A stretch of 64,000 nucleotides of DNA, from the NCBI GenBank assembly GCA_020633315.1, contig JACKDV010000015.1, forward strand, positions 62,001 through 126,000, written 5' to 3'. A program made the translations under genes and the position numbers. Of this stretch, positions 15,178 through 27,145 are shown piece after piece. The number at the start of each line of letters is the position of its first letter. The stretch's first letter is position 1. The notes under the pieces are model-generated. The model saw nothing but the letters and a program-made list of their open reading frames with translations. It made no database searches and was not told the origin of the DNA. The DNA comes from Myxococcales bacterium. GTDB lineage: Bacteria; Myxococcota_A; Polyangia; Nannocystales; Nannocystaceae.

Positions 15178-16314
15178 ATGCGACGACGAGCGAGCTCGAC
15201 CATCGAAGGTGAGGGCGGTGGGACGCGGGCAGGCGTGGGTCGCTCGCGGAGGGCCGCTCCCGTGGTGATGGTGCTCCTGCTCGCGCTCGCGAGCTGTGGC
15301 GACGACTCCCCGCCCGCCGGCTCGAGCGGCCCCGGCTCGAGCGGCCCCGGCTCGAGCGGCGGCACCGGGCTCGACGGCAGCGGAAGCAGCGGTCCGGTCG
15401 GCACGGGCAGCGGCAGCAGCGACGAGGGAAGCGACGGCAGCAGCACCACCGGCGAGCTCGGCTGCCTGGGCGACCTGGGCTTCGGCGAGGTCGAGGTCTT
15501 CTACGACGGCTTCACCGGGGGCAGCGAGGGCATCGCCTTCGGGGCCGACGGCGATCTCTACGTGACCACCAGCGACATGGGCGACGGCATCGTGTGGCGC
15601 CTGGACGAGGCCGCTGCGCTCAGCGAGCACGCCGCGGTGCCCTCTGCCCTGGGCCTGGCCGGGCGCGGCGACGGCAGCCTGGTGGTCGCCTCGATCGGCG
15701 TCAACGGCATGCCCGACGGAGCCGTCTACGTGGTGGACGCGGCCGGGGTGGCGAGCGAGCTGGCCACCGGCATCGACAGCCCCAACTTCGTCACCATCGC
15801 CCCCGACGGCAGCGCGCTGGTCAGCGACGACTTCGACACTCGGGTGTTCCGCGTGGCCCCCGACGGCATGGTGAGCGTGGCGATCGCCGACGTGCCCTCG
15901 CCCAACGGCATGGCCTACTCGCCCGACGGCGCGTGGCTCTACGTGGCCTCCACCTTCAGCGCCGACGGCCAGCTCACCCGCTACGAGGTGGACGGCGACG
16001 GCATGCCGATCGAGGCCAGCGCGGTGGAGATCCTGCACCTGGGCCCCGGCTCCACCCCCGACGGCATCGCGGTGGACGAGGACGGCCGGGTGTACGTGGC
16101 CGCCAACCTCTTCGGCGAGATCTGGCGGGTGGACGGCGCCGCCCCCGAGGTGGTCGAGGGCGAGCTCGTGGCCGAGGGCCTGGGCTCGCCCGCGAGCCTC
16201 GCCTTCGGGCGTGGGCCGGGCTTCGATCCCTGCTCGATCTACGTCACCCAGCTCTTCGGCGACCGGGTGCTGCGCGTGGGCGTGGGCATGATGGGGGCGA
16301 TGCTCTACGAGTGA
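15178..16314 (+). CDS. SMP-30/NHL-like beta-propeller lipoprotein
   Basis: A 378-residue lipoprotein; the signal is long (basic n-region to about residue 27, lipobox ALASC). A Gly/Ser linker contains three copies of a 5-residue unit. The rest is a six-bladed propeller of the SMP-30/gluconolactonase type, recognisable from recurring strands: GSEGIAFGADGDLYVTTS, PNFVTIAPDGSALVSDD, PNGMAYSPDGAWLYVAST and PDGIAVDEDGRVYVAAN. The family includes lactonases, but many members are binding proteins. The start is 3 bases after the tesB stop. Confidence 0.82.
   Translation: MRRRASSTIEGEGGGTRAGVGRSRRAAPVVMVLLLALASCGDDSPPAGSSGPGSSGPGSSGGTGLDGSGSSGPVGTGSGSSDEGSDGSSTTGELGCLGDLGFGEVEVFYDGFTGGSEGIAFGADGDLYVTTSDMGDGIVWRLDEAAALSEHAAVPSALGLAGRGDGSLVVASIGVNGMPDGAVYVVDAAGVASELATGIDSPNFVTIAPDGSALVSDDFDTRVFRVAPDGMVSVAIADVPSPNGMAYSPDGAWLYVASTFSADGQLTRYEVDGDGMPIEASAVEILHLGPGSTPDGIAVDEDGRVYVAANLFGEIWRVDGAAPEVVEGELVAEGLGSPASLAFGRGPGFDPCSIYVTQLFGDRVLRVGVGMMGAMLYE
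15319..15360 (+). repeat. Three tandem copies of a 15-base unit in a lipoprotein linker
   Basis: GGCTCGAGCGGC occurs at 15319, 15334 and 15349, separated by CCC, giving repeated Gly-Ser-Ser-Gly-Pro in the linker. Such arrays can change length by slippage without shifting the frame. Confidence 0.8.
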
Positions 16315-16350
16315 GCCCTCGTCGCGTGCGATACTACCAGCGAGCCCGCC

Positions 16351-16674
16351 ATGACCCCGCTCGAGTCGCCCGCCGCCTTGATGTTCGAGGTCGTCGTCAC
16401 CATCGGCGTCGCGGCCTGGGCGTGGTCGCTCGCCGGCGCGAGCGGGCAGTCCTCCCTGCGCTGGGGCGCGCTCACCATGGCCGGCGCCTTCGCGGTGCAC
16501 CGCCTCGCCGCGTGGCTCGTGCCGATGACCACCGATCCCAACGACGTCTTCACCGGCGCCGGTCAGGTGTGGCGGATGATCGCCCCCTTCATGGGCACCA
16601 TCGTGGTCTTCGTGGCCGCGCCCATCGTGGTGACGATGACGATGCCCCAGGTCCCGCGCCGCAAGCGACCCTGA
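16351..16674 (+). CDS. Small membrane protein, unknown
   Basis: A 107-residue protein with three hydrophobic segments (about residues 10-30, 38-56 and 74-98) and a basic tail (RRKRP). A possible -10 (GATACT, 16329-16334) lies just before the start. No family recognised. The gene is followed by a strong hairpin and by convergent aconitase. Confidence 0.65.
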   Translation: MTPLESPAALMFEVVVTIGVAAWAWSLAGASGQSSLRWGALTMAGAFAVHRLAAWLVPMTTDPNDVFTGAGQVWRMIAPFMGTIVVFVAAPIVVTMTMPQVPRRKRP

Positions 16675-16691
16675 GCCGCGCGAGCAACGAG

Positions 16692-16725
16692 CGCGGGGCG
16701 GCTCCCGGCCGAGAGCCGCCCCGCG
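16692..16725. terminator. Bidirectional hairpin terminator between convergent genes
   Basis: A perfect 13-base-pair GC-rich stem (16692-16704 with 16713-16725) encloses an 8-base loop. It sits between the 3' ends of the small membrane protein gene and aconitase. There is no run of T on either side, so it may act as an mRNA-stabilising or Rho-assisted end. Confidence 0.7.
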
Positions 16726-16762
16726 TGGGTGGATGGGAGCCGCTACGCGGCCCGCCCTGCCG

Positions 16763-19459
<2,697 letters not shown>

Positions 19460-19611
19460 ACCGAATGCTCCCTGGCCGGGGCCCGACCACGGGCCGCCCA
19501 GCGGGCGCATCTTGCATTGGGCCGCAGGGGTTGTCGAATGGGCCAGCGAGCCGACCGCGCGTCATCTAACGCGCCCCGCGGGCGCGCGCGGACGCTGGTC
19601 TCGGCCCTCGT

Positions 19612-20741
19612 TCAGAAGCGACCGGACAGTGACAGTCCCCAGGCGTTGCGGTGGGCGATCGGCGCGACCGTGACGTCGGCGAGGTGACCGTAGCGCTTGT
19701 GGTAGCGATTGAAGCCGGTGGCGTAGCCACCCATGATCACGCCGGGGACGGTGCCGAGCAGGCTGAGGTAGTAGCCGGTCTCCCAGATCCGCGTGGTGCA
19801 GGCCTGCTCGCGGCAGGCCCCGGCTCCGGCGAGGCGGGTCAGGCTCCACATGGCCACGCCGCCGCCGAACAGCGCCCAGCCCAGGCCCATCCGACGCTTG
19901 CGGGTGGCGGGCTCGCCCTCGAACAGCTCGCGGTGCGCATCGACCTTGCCGCGCCGGGCCATGCCTCCCCCGGCCAGCCCCAGGGCGACGCCGATGAAGG
20001 GGTCGTAGAAGTAGGCGCCGCCCATGAGGGTGGCGAGCGGCAGACCGTCGGGGGTGCGGTTGGCCTTGGCCACCGCGACGGTGGTGCCGATCTTGATCAC
20101 GCCGCCGATGGTGCCGAGCACTGCGGCCGCCACCAGCATGCCGCGACCATTGCGGTGGGGCGGCGGCGGGGCGTCGGCCCCGAGGGTCTGGCGGGGGGGC
20201 GGCAGCGAGGGAGGAGGCACCGCGGCGGGCATGGGCTCGACCTCCTCGCTCGCCTCGGGCTCGGTGGCGATGGCGGGGGCCGGCTCGCCGGGGGGCGGTG
20301 CGACCTCGGCCGGCGGTGGCTCGAGGGCCGGCGATGGCGGAGGCGCGGCGCTCGGAGGCGGAGCCACCTCGGTGGGCGTGGCGGCGGGCGGCGTGGCCGA
20401 AGGCGGCGTGGCGGCGGGTGGCGTGGTCGAGGGCGGCGGGGCCAGCTCGGGCGGGGGGCGCGGGGCAGTGGTGCCCGGCGGCGGGGCGACGTCGGTCGGC
20501 GGGGCGCTCGGCGGCGGGCGAGCTGGGCGGGGCGACGTCGGCGACGGGCGCTCGGCGGAGGCGAGCTGGGCGGAGGCGTGGGCGCGACCTGGTTGCTCGG
20601 GGGGCTGGGCGGTGGCCCGGGCGGCGGCGCATCGGGAGGCACCAACCCCTCGGCCGTCGTGGTCGCGCGCAGCCCGAGGGGGAGCGGCTGGGACGACGCC
20701 GTGACGGCGAGCGCGAGCGAGAGAGAGGCCAGGACGTGCAT
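19612..20741 (-). CDS. Proline-rich exported membrane protein, broken by two frameshifts
   Basis: The C-terminal 200 residues are open in one frame: several Gly-rich hydrophobic helices (MLVAAAVLGTIGGVIKIG, FIGVALGLAGGGMARRG, WALFGGGVAMWSL, YYLSLLGTVPGVIMGGY) and the end GLSLSGRF. In that frame the N-terminus has no signal peptide. A clean one (MHVLASLSLALAVTASSQ) starts at the ATG at 20741 in another frame. Between them a Pro-rich repeat (VAPTPPPSS, VADVAPPSS, TDVAPPPG) passes through all three frames. One surplus C at the run 20546-20548 and one at 20516-20518 would explain both switches and give a 375-residue protein. The ending resembles the membrane protein at 58179-59027. Function unknown. 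Confidence 0.6.
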
Positions 20742-21031
20742 GGGCAAGCACCATGAGTGTGCCCGCCGAGGCGCCGACGATCACCTCCGATGGGACGAGA
20801 CCCGCTCGGGCGACGTTCCGACGCCCCACACGGCCGACCGAGAATGGGCCGCCACGCCCGCGAACGGGTGTCGTGCCCGTGATCGCGCCAACGCGAGCGA
20901 CAGCAAGCGGTCGGGCCTGAAACCACACCCTCGCACGCAAATGGCTCCATCGTCGGGGCGTTCAGTGGCCGTGGCAGCGCTGCCTGGGGGACACTGCACC
21001 CCCCGGCGGTCTCGGCGATCGCCGCTTCGTG

Positions 21032-24000
21032 ATGAGCAAGGACGGCAAGTTCGGAACCTTCGGCGGGGTGTTCACCCCGTCCATCCTGACGATCCTCGGC
21101 GTCATCATGTACCTGCGCCTGCCCTGGGTGGTGGGCAACTCGGGGCTGTGGACCGCGCTGGGGATCATCCTGGTGGCCCACGTCATCTCGGTGACCACGG
21201 GCCTGTCGATCTCCTCGATCGCCACCGACAAGAACGTGGGCGCGGGCGGGCCCTACTACATCGTCTCGCGCAGCCTGGGCCTGCCCATCGGCGGCACCCT
21301 GGGGCTGGCCCTGTTCGTGGGGCTGTCGTTCTCGATCAGCCTCTACGTGATCGGCTTCTGCGAGAGCATGCTGTCGTTCTCGGGGCTCGAGGTGAGCCCG
21401 ACCAACCTGCGCATCGCGGGGACGATCACCATCATCGCGGTCACCGTCGTCACCTTCGTCTCCACCGCGTTCGCGATCAAGACCCAGTACTTCATCCTCG
21501 GGGCGATCGTGCTGTCGCTGGGGTCGATCCTGCTGGGCGGGCTCAGCGACGCCACGCCGCCCTCCCCTGCGGCGCCGATCACCGAGCCGCCCGCGGGTGC
21601 GCCCTCGCTGGGGGTGCTGTTCGGCATCTTCTTCCCCGCGGTCACCGGCTTCACCGCGGGCGTGAACATGTCGGGGGACCTCAAGGACCCCAAGCGCTCG
21701 ATCCCCACCGGCACCATGGCCGCGATCTCGGTGGGCCTGGTGGTCTACGTGGGCCTGGCGGTGTTCGTGGCCTTCCGCGTGGACCCGGCGGCGCTGCGCG
21801 AGGACACCGACGTGCTCACCAAGGTGGCGCTGGTGCCCGCGCTGGTCACCGCGGGGATCTGGGGGGCCACGCTCAGCTCGGCCCTGGGCAGCATCCTGGG
21901 GGCGCCGCGGATCCTGCAGGCGCTGTCGGTCGATCGCATCACCCCGCGGTTCTTCGCCAAGGGCACGGGCAAGACCAACGAGCCCCGCAACGCGCTGCTG
22001 CTGGCCTTCGCCATCGGCGAGGGCGGGATCCTCATCGCCGAGCTCGACGTCATCGCGCGCGTGGTCTCGATGGTGTTCCTGACCACCTACGGCTTCCTCA
22101 ACATCAGCTCGGCGATCGAGAGCTGGGCGAGCCCGGACTTCCGGCCCTCGTTCCGCATCCCGCGGCTGGTGAGCGTGATCGGGGCGATCACCTCGGCGAT
22201 CGTGATGATCCAGCTCGACTTCGCCGCGATGGCGGGGGCGACGGTGCTGATGGCGGCGCTGTTCCTGCTGCTCAAGCGGCGGCAGCTCACCCTCGACGCG
22301 GGCGACACCTGGGAGGGGATCTGGTCGTCGATCGTGCGGGCGGGCCTGCACCGCCTCAACCAGAGCGGGCGGGGGCAGCGACGCAACTGGCGGCCCAACG
22401 TGCTGGCCTTCAGCTACGAGGGCGACCGCAGCCGGGCGCCGCTGCTGGAGCTGTCGCGCGCGCTGATCACCGGCAACGGCCTGCTCACCGACTTCGAGCT
22501 GGTGGACCCGGGGCGCAAGGCCACCGCCGAGGCGGACGATGAAGACGACGAGGCGACGCCGGTGGGGGTGTTCCGTCGGCGGGTGCCCTGCCGCGACTTC
22601 TACGAGACGGTGGGCTCGGTGTGTCGCCACCACGGCTTCACCGGGCTCGACCCCAACACGGTGCTGCTCGACTGGGAGGTGGACCGCAAGCAGCCGGAGC
22701 GCTTCCTGGCCCTGGTGCGCGAGACCACGCAGCAGGACTTCAACCTGCTGCTGCTGCGCCACGACCCGCAGCGCGGCTGGGGCAAGCGCCGGCGCATCGA
22801 CGTGTGGTGGCGCCCGCAGCAGGGCAACGTGGAGCTGAGCCTCTCGCTGATGCGCTTCCTGACCCGCTTCGAGCCGTGGCAGGAGGCGCAGCTGCGCTTC
22901 CTGCTGGTGTCCGAGGACAGCGCCTTCAGCGAGGATCTGCTGCACGCCATGCGCGGGGTGCTGGCCCAGGCGCGGGTGGACGCCAAGGTACGGGTGGTCG
23001 CCAGCCCTTCGCAGGCCCACGGCTTCGAGAGCACGGTGCGGCAGGAGTCGAGCGACGCCGACCTGGTGGTGCTGGGCCTGCCCGCCGCGGGCAAGCTCGA
23101 CGCCAAGCGGCTGGAGGCGCTCGACGAGCTGCTGCAGGGGCTGGGCACCACCCTGCTGCTGCAGGGCTCGTCGATGTTCGAGGAGGTGCTGCCGGTGGGC
23201 GGGCGCACCGGGCTGGCCGAGGCGATCGAGCGCGCCCAGGCCAGCGCCACCGAGCTGCGACCGCTGCACCTGCCCAAGCTGGCCGAGCTCGAGGAGCCGG
23301 CGGCCGCCTTCGCGGCGGGGCTGGGCACCCTGAGCGACGAGCTGTTCCGCCGGGGCCTGGCCCCCGTGCTCGCGCGGCAGGAGGCGCTGCTGACCGACGT
23401 CAAGCAGCTCGTGGTGCGGCAGTTCGAGATCGTGCGCAAGGGCGTGGGCGAGGCCGACCCCGCCCGCGCTCGCAAGCCGGCGGGACGGGCCCAGGGCGGC
23501 TTCCTGTTCCAGGCGCGCAAGCTGGTCTCCTCCTTCGAGGAGGAGGAGCTGCCCGCCCAGGCCAAGGCGCTGCAGGCCCGCCTCGAGGCCTTCTGCGACG
23601 GCCTGCGGGCGCTGGGTCGCGCGGCGCCCAAGACGGTGGCGGTGCGGGTCACCCCCGACGAGCTGCGGCCCAAGCCCGAGGACGATCGCTACCTGCGTCG
23701 CTTCAAGCGACGCCGTCGCTGGGCGGCGCGGCTGTGGCGGAGCACCACCTACGAGGCCCCGGTGGGCGCGCTGCAGGCCTGGTACGTGGACGAGGCCGGG
23801 GCCGAGCTGCTCGAGCAGACCCTGCGCAGCGCCGAGTCGAGCAGCCACCGCCTGGCCGTGCAGCTGGGCAAGATCCTCAACGAGGCCGCCACCGAGCTCA
23901 GCGCGGTGCTCTCGGCCATCGATCGCCGCGACATCGACTCCGACGGGGTGGAGGAGCGCAAGCGCCGGGTGGTCTCGCACGTGGACGCTGCGATCGCGCT

Positions 24001-26179
24001 GGCCCGCGACCTCACCGAGGGCACCGCGGCGCGCCTGGCCGAGCGCGCCCACGAGCTCGGCCAGCTGCTGGCCCGCGAGATCGAGCGCCTCGACATCGGC
24101 CACCTCGTCCGGGGCGAGCGCAAGCCGCCCAAGCCCAAGCGCGCCGCGGCCCGCTTCGCCGCGCTGCTCGGCAGCCCCGAGACCTGGCAGCACCACCAGG
24201 GGCTCCTGCTGCACCGCGCCCAGCTCGGCCTGCAGGTGGCCGCGTTCCAGCACCGCTTCTCGGTGCTCGCCCTGCGGGCCCGCAACGACGTGGCCCACGA
24301 GATCCGCGGCTCGGTGCTCGGCGAGGGCGCGACCCTGCTCGAGGCGGTGCGGAGCTTCGCGGCCGAGGCCGAGCAGGGCACGCCCAAGGCCCCGGCCGAG
24401 CGCGACCTGCGGGCCCGCTTCGACGGCCACGCGGTGCTCGAGTCCATCGCCCAGGACGTGGACGAGCAGGTCAAGGAGCTGCCCGAGACCATCACCACCC
24501 TCAGCGACGAGGCGATCGCCGCGCTCGAGAGCGGCGTGGCGACCGAGGCCGAGGAGATCAGCGTCTCGGTCCGGCCGCTGGTCAAGTACCTCATCGAGAC
24601 CGAGTTCTTCGACGTCGTCAACCAGGAGATCTCCGGGATCCCCATGCAGGAGCAGCGCACAGTGGGGGTGGCCCGCGACGTGATGCGCCTGCTGTCGTTC
24701 ACCATGGCCGACCTCGACGCGGCCGGGGGCTGGGACAACGCCGCGCTGCGCAAGCAGGTGGTGGGCGTGGCCAAGGAGGGCGCGCAGCGGCTGGGGGCCG
24801 AGCTCGACGTGCTGCGGACCACCGTCGACGCCTTCGTGACCAAGGTGGGGCAGCAGCTCGAGCACCTGCGCGAGGAGACGGCGCCCTACTCCCTCACCAG
24901 CCGCTCGGACAGCCTGTCGCACTACATCCGCAGCCGCGGCAGCCAGCGGGCGGTCTCGCGGCTGCGCGAGCTGGGGCGGCGGCTGTCGGAGCGCACGCGG
25001 GACGTGTTCGTGGCGCTCCTCTACCGCAGCAGCGCGGGGGTGCTGCTGGCCCGGAGGCTGCGGCGGACGGCCGAGGGCGAGGGGGTGACCGTGGTCGACC
25101 AGATCACCGCCACCACCCACGCGCTCACGCCCCGCCGCGAGCTGCTGCGCGCGCTGCCGTTCTACTACCGGCAGCTGTTCTCGGGGCAGGCGTCGGTGAG
25201 CGAGACCTTCTGGGTGGGGCGCAAGGCCGAGCTCGAGCGGGCTCGGGCCGCGGTGCGGCGCTACGAGCAGGGCGGCACGGGGGCGCTGTTCGTGGTGGGC
25301 GAGATCGGCTCGGGCAAGACCGCGCTGTGCCAGGCGATCGTGGCCAAGCTCTTGTCGCGGCGCCCGGTGGTCCGCATCACGCCGCCGCCGGGCGGGGCCA
25401 TCGAGCCCAACGCGCTGCGCCTGGCCTTCGAGGGCGAGCTCGACGAGCGCGGGGAGCTCGACGCGCTGGAGGCCAAGATCCCCGACGGCGCGGTGGTGGT
25501 GCTCGACGACCTCGAGCTGTGGTGGGAGCGCAGCGAGGCGGGCATGGTGATCATCGATCGCTTCCTCGCCATGCTCGCCCGCCACGGGCGGCGCTGCCTG
25601 TTCGTGGCCAACCTCAACGTGCACGCGTGGCGGGTGCTCGGCCGGGTGGCGCGGCTCGAGGAGCACGCGCTGGCCGTGATCGAGTGCGAGCCGCTGCCGG
25701 CCGAGGCCCTCAAGTCGATCATCTCGCTGCGCCACGGCTCCACCGGGGTCAAGCTCGAGGTGGACGGCACCCCCGAGGACGAGCTGGCCCCCTGGCGGCA
25801 GGCCCGGCTGTTCACCCGCTACTTCGACTTCTCGGGCGGCCTGGTGGCGGTGGCGCTGCGAGCCTGGCTGGCCAACATCGAGAAGGTGGACGGCACCACC
25901 CTGCAGATGCGCTGGCCCAGGCGCCCGCGCACCGAGGCGCTGGCCCGGCTGCGGGTGGAGCTGCGGGTGCTGCTGGTGCAGCTGGTGGTGCACAAGCAGG
26001 TCACGGTCAAGCGCCTGCAGCGGCTGAGCGGCCTGCCCGAGGCCGAGCTCGAGGCCGACCTGGGCGCGCTGACCCGCATGAGCCTGGTACGTCGGGACGA
26101 GCGCGACGTGCTGCACGTGGACCGCTTCGTGGCCCACCTGGTCACCGACCGCCTGCGGGCGCAGGGGATGCTGGCATGA
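21032..26179 (+). CDS. SLC12-type cotransporter fused to an AAA/STAND-like ATPase and winged helix
   Basis: A 1715-residue protein. Residues 1-450 form a 12-helix APC-superfamily transporter with signatures of cation-chloride cotransporters: FTPSILTILGVIMYLRLPWV near 15, GGPYYIVSRSLG near 73, and FFPAVTGFTAGVNMSGDLKD near 200. The SLC12-like cytosolic segment follows (NWRPNVLAFSYEGDRSRAP near 460, DADLVVLGLP near 680). About 700 residues, largely charged and probably helical, are unassigned. A P-loop NTPase occupies about 1390-1600: FWVGRKAEL, Walker A GEIGSGKT near 1423, Walker B VVVLDDLE near 1488. A winged-helix-like end (KQVTVKRLQRLSGLPEAEL) follows. The usual SLC12 length is 900-1200. 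The ATG at 21032 is preferred over the adjacent GTG at 21029. The stop overlaps the MscS-like gene. Confidence 0.85.
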   Translation: MSKDGKFGTFGGVFTPSILTILGVIMYLRLPWVVGNSGLWTALGIILVAHVISVTTGLSISSIATDKNVGAGGPYYIVSRSLGLPIGGTLGLALFVGLSFSISLYVIGFCESMLSFSGLEVSPTNLRIAGTITIIAVTVVTFVSTAFAIKTQYFILGAIVLSLGSILLGGLSDATPPSPAAPITEPPAGAPSLGVLFGIFFPAVTGFTAGVNMSGDLKDPKRSIPTGTMAAISVGLVVYVGLAVFVAFRVDPAALREDTDVLTKVALVPALVTAGIWGATLSSALGSILGAPRILQALSVDRITPRFFAKGTGKTNEPRNALLLAFAIGEGGILIAELDVIARVVSMVFLTTYGFLNISSAIESWASPDFRPSFRIPRLVSVIGAITSAIVMIQLDFAAMAGATVLMAALFLLLKRRQLTLDAGDTWEGIWSSIVRAGLHRLNQSGRGQRRNWRPNVLAFSYEGDRSRAPLLELSRALITGNGLLTDFELVDPGRKATAEADDEDDEATPVGVFRRRVPCRDFYETVGSVCRHHGFTGLDPNTVLLDWEVDRKQPERFLALVRETTQQDFNLLLLRHDPQRGWGKRRRIDVWWRPQQGNVELSLSLMRFLTRFEPWQEAQLRFLLVSEDSAFSEDLLHAMRGVLAQARVDAKVRVVASPSQAHGFESTVRQESSDADLVVLGLPAAGKLDAKRLEALDELLQGLGTTLLLQGSSMFEEVLPVGGRTGLAEAIERAQASATELRPLHLPKLAELEEPAAAFAAGLGTLSDELFRRGLAPVLARQEALLTDVKQLVVRQFEIVRKGVGEADPARARKPAGRAQGGFLFQARKLVSSFEEEELPAQAKALQARLEAFCDGLRALGRAAPKTVAVRVTPDELRPKPEDDRYLRRFKRRRRWAARLWRSTTYEAPVGALQAWYVDEAGAELLEQTLRSAESSSHRLAVQLGKILNEAATELSAVLSAIDRRDIDSDGVEERKRRVVSHVDAAIALARDLTEGTAARLAERAHELGQLLAREIERLDIGHLVRGERKPPKPKRAAARFAALLGSPETWQHHQGLLLHRAQLGLQVAAFQHRFSVLALRARNDVAHEIRGSVLGEGATLLEAVRSFAAEAEQGTPKAPAERDLRARFDGHAVLESIAQDVDEQVKELPETITTLSDEAIAALESGVATEAEEISVSVRPLVKYLIETEFFDVVNQEISGIPMQEQRTVGVARDVMRLLSFTMADLDAAGGWDNAALRKQVVGVAKEGAQRLGAELDVLRTTVDAFVTKVGQQLEHLREETAPYSLTSRSDSLSHYIRSRGSQRAVSRLRELGRRLSERTRDVFVALLYRSSAGVLLARRLRRTAEGEGVTVVDQITATTHALTPRRELLRALPFYYRQLFSGQASVSETFWVGRKAELERARAAVRRYEQGGTGALFVVGEIGSGKTALCQAIVAKLLSRRPVVRITPPPGGAIEPNALRLAFEGELDERGELDALEAKIPDGAVVVLDDLELWWERSEAGMVIIDRFLAMLARHGRRCLFVANLNVHAWRVLGRVARLEEHALAVIECEPLPAEALKSIISLRHGSTGVKLEVDGTPEDELAPWRQARLFTRYFDFSGGLVAVALRAWLANIEKVDGTTLQMRWPRRPRTEALARLRVELRVLLVQLVVHKQVTVKRLQRLSGLPEAELEADLGALTRMSLVRRDERDVLHVDRFVAHLVTDRLRAQGMLA

Positions 26180-27108
26180 GCGCGGGCCGGCTCGAGCGCG
26201 CGCCGCTGCACCGGCTGGTGGACGAGGCCGAGCGCCTGGTCCACACCGAGGTGGTCGACCGCAGCACCACCGAGACCCTGGTGGAGGCCATCGGCGACCT
26301 GGCGGTCTGGGTGCTGGGCGGCCTGCTGCTGCTGTGGCTGATGCGCCTGCTGGTGACGCTGGTGCGGGTCAGCCCGCTGCCGGCGTCGCTCAAGGCCTCG
26401 GCGCTGCGCCTGGCCCCGGTGGTGGAGCTGGTGGTCGCGCTGGCCTACGTCACCTCGGCGCTCTACGAGCTGCTGACCGAGCAGCCCGAGTTCGCCTGGA
26501 CCCTCGTCGCCCTCATCGGGGTGCTCGCCATGCTGAGCTGGTCGGCGCTGTACGACCTGGCCTGCGGCGTGGTGTTCCGCGTGAGCCGGGTGTGCCAGCC
26601 GGGCGACCTGGTGGAGGTGGGCGACGCCCGGGGCCGGGTGATCGAGGTGGGCATGCGGGCGCTGGTGCTGCAGACGCGGCAGGGCGACGAGGCGGTGGTG
26701 CCCTATGGCTCGATCGCCCGCCGGCCGCTGCGACGCACCCAGTCGGTCTCCGGCGCCTACGTGCACGCGTTCGGGCTGGGGGCCGAGCACGGCGATGACG
26801 TGGCGGCGATCAAGCGCCGCGTGGTCGAGGCGGTCACGCGCTGCCACTGGGCCTCGGTGGTGCACGAGCCCAAGGTGGAGCGCCGCGACGGCGGCACGCT
26901 GGAGGTCAGCGTCTACGCCCACGATGCCGATCACGCGCCGCTGGTGGAGGCGGCGGTGCGGCAGGCCCTGAGCGCGGCTCGCCCGGCCACGCGCTCGCCG
27001 TCCACCCTCGGCCCGAGCACCAGCGGGGAGCGGCCCCTCCAGAAGCTGTTCAGCTCGGGACCCTCGCTGGGGCCCATCGCGCCGCCGCGGTCCACCGACC
27101 AGAGCTGA
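26176..27108 (+). CDS. MscS-like mechanosensitive channel protein
   Basis: A 310-residue membrane protein whose ATG overlaps the cotransporter stop (ATGA, 26176-26179), so translation is coupled. Hydrophobic segments lie at about 40-65, 75-95 and 105-130. The third leads into the MscS beta domain: GVVFRVSRVCQPGDLVEVGD then GRVIEVGMRALVLQTRQGDE and VVPYGSIARRP, the family order of pore exit, beta barrel and conserved P-x-G/N. The C-terminal alpha/beta vestibule is short and ends in a Ser/Pro tail. MscS proteins release solutes on membrane tension. Paired with a cation-chloride cotransporter fusion, this suggests cell-volume or osmotic control. An IS element begins 13 bases after the stop. Confidence 0.85.
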   Translation: MSAGRLERAPLHRLVDEAERLVHTEVVDRSTTETLVEAIGDLAVWVLGGLLLLWLMRLLVTLVRVSPLPASLKASALRLAPVVELVVALAYVTSALYELLTEQPEFAWTLVALIGVLAMLSWSALYDLACGVVFRVSRVCQPGDLVEVGDARGRVIEVGMRALVLQTRQGDEAVVPYGSIARRPLRRTQSVSGAYVHAFGLGAEHGDDVAAIKRRVVEAVTRCHWASVVHEPKVERRDGGTLEVSVYAHDADHAPLVEAAVRQALSAARPATRSPSTLGPSTSGERPLQKLFSSGPSLGPIAPPRSTDQS

Positions 27109-27121
27109 GCCCAATATTGTA

Positions 27122-27145
27122 GGTTCGTCAGAAGAATCTGTGAGC
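27122..27145 (+). repeat. Left terminal inverted repeat of the ISL3 element
   Basis: Begins GGTTCGTCAGAAG and ends GTGAGC. It pairs with 28594-28617 read on the other strand, differing at positions 6, 9, 11, 17 and 18. Confidence 0.8.

Noticed and set aside
19562..26137. A 2191-codon minus-strand open frame
   Set aside because: It is antisense to the cotransporter fusion and is rich in Arg/His/Gln/Ala, as expected for a shadow frame in GC-rich DNA; no domain is seen.
21032..27108. Cotransporter-ATPase plus MscS as an anti-phage defence system
   Set aside because: STAND-like NTPases occur in defence systems, but the permease and channel partners fit ion and volume control better and no nuclease or other effector is present.
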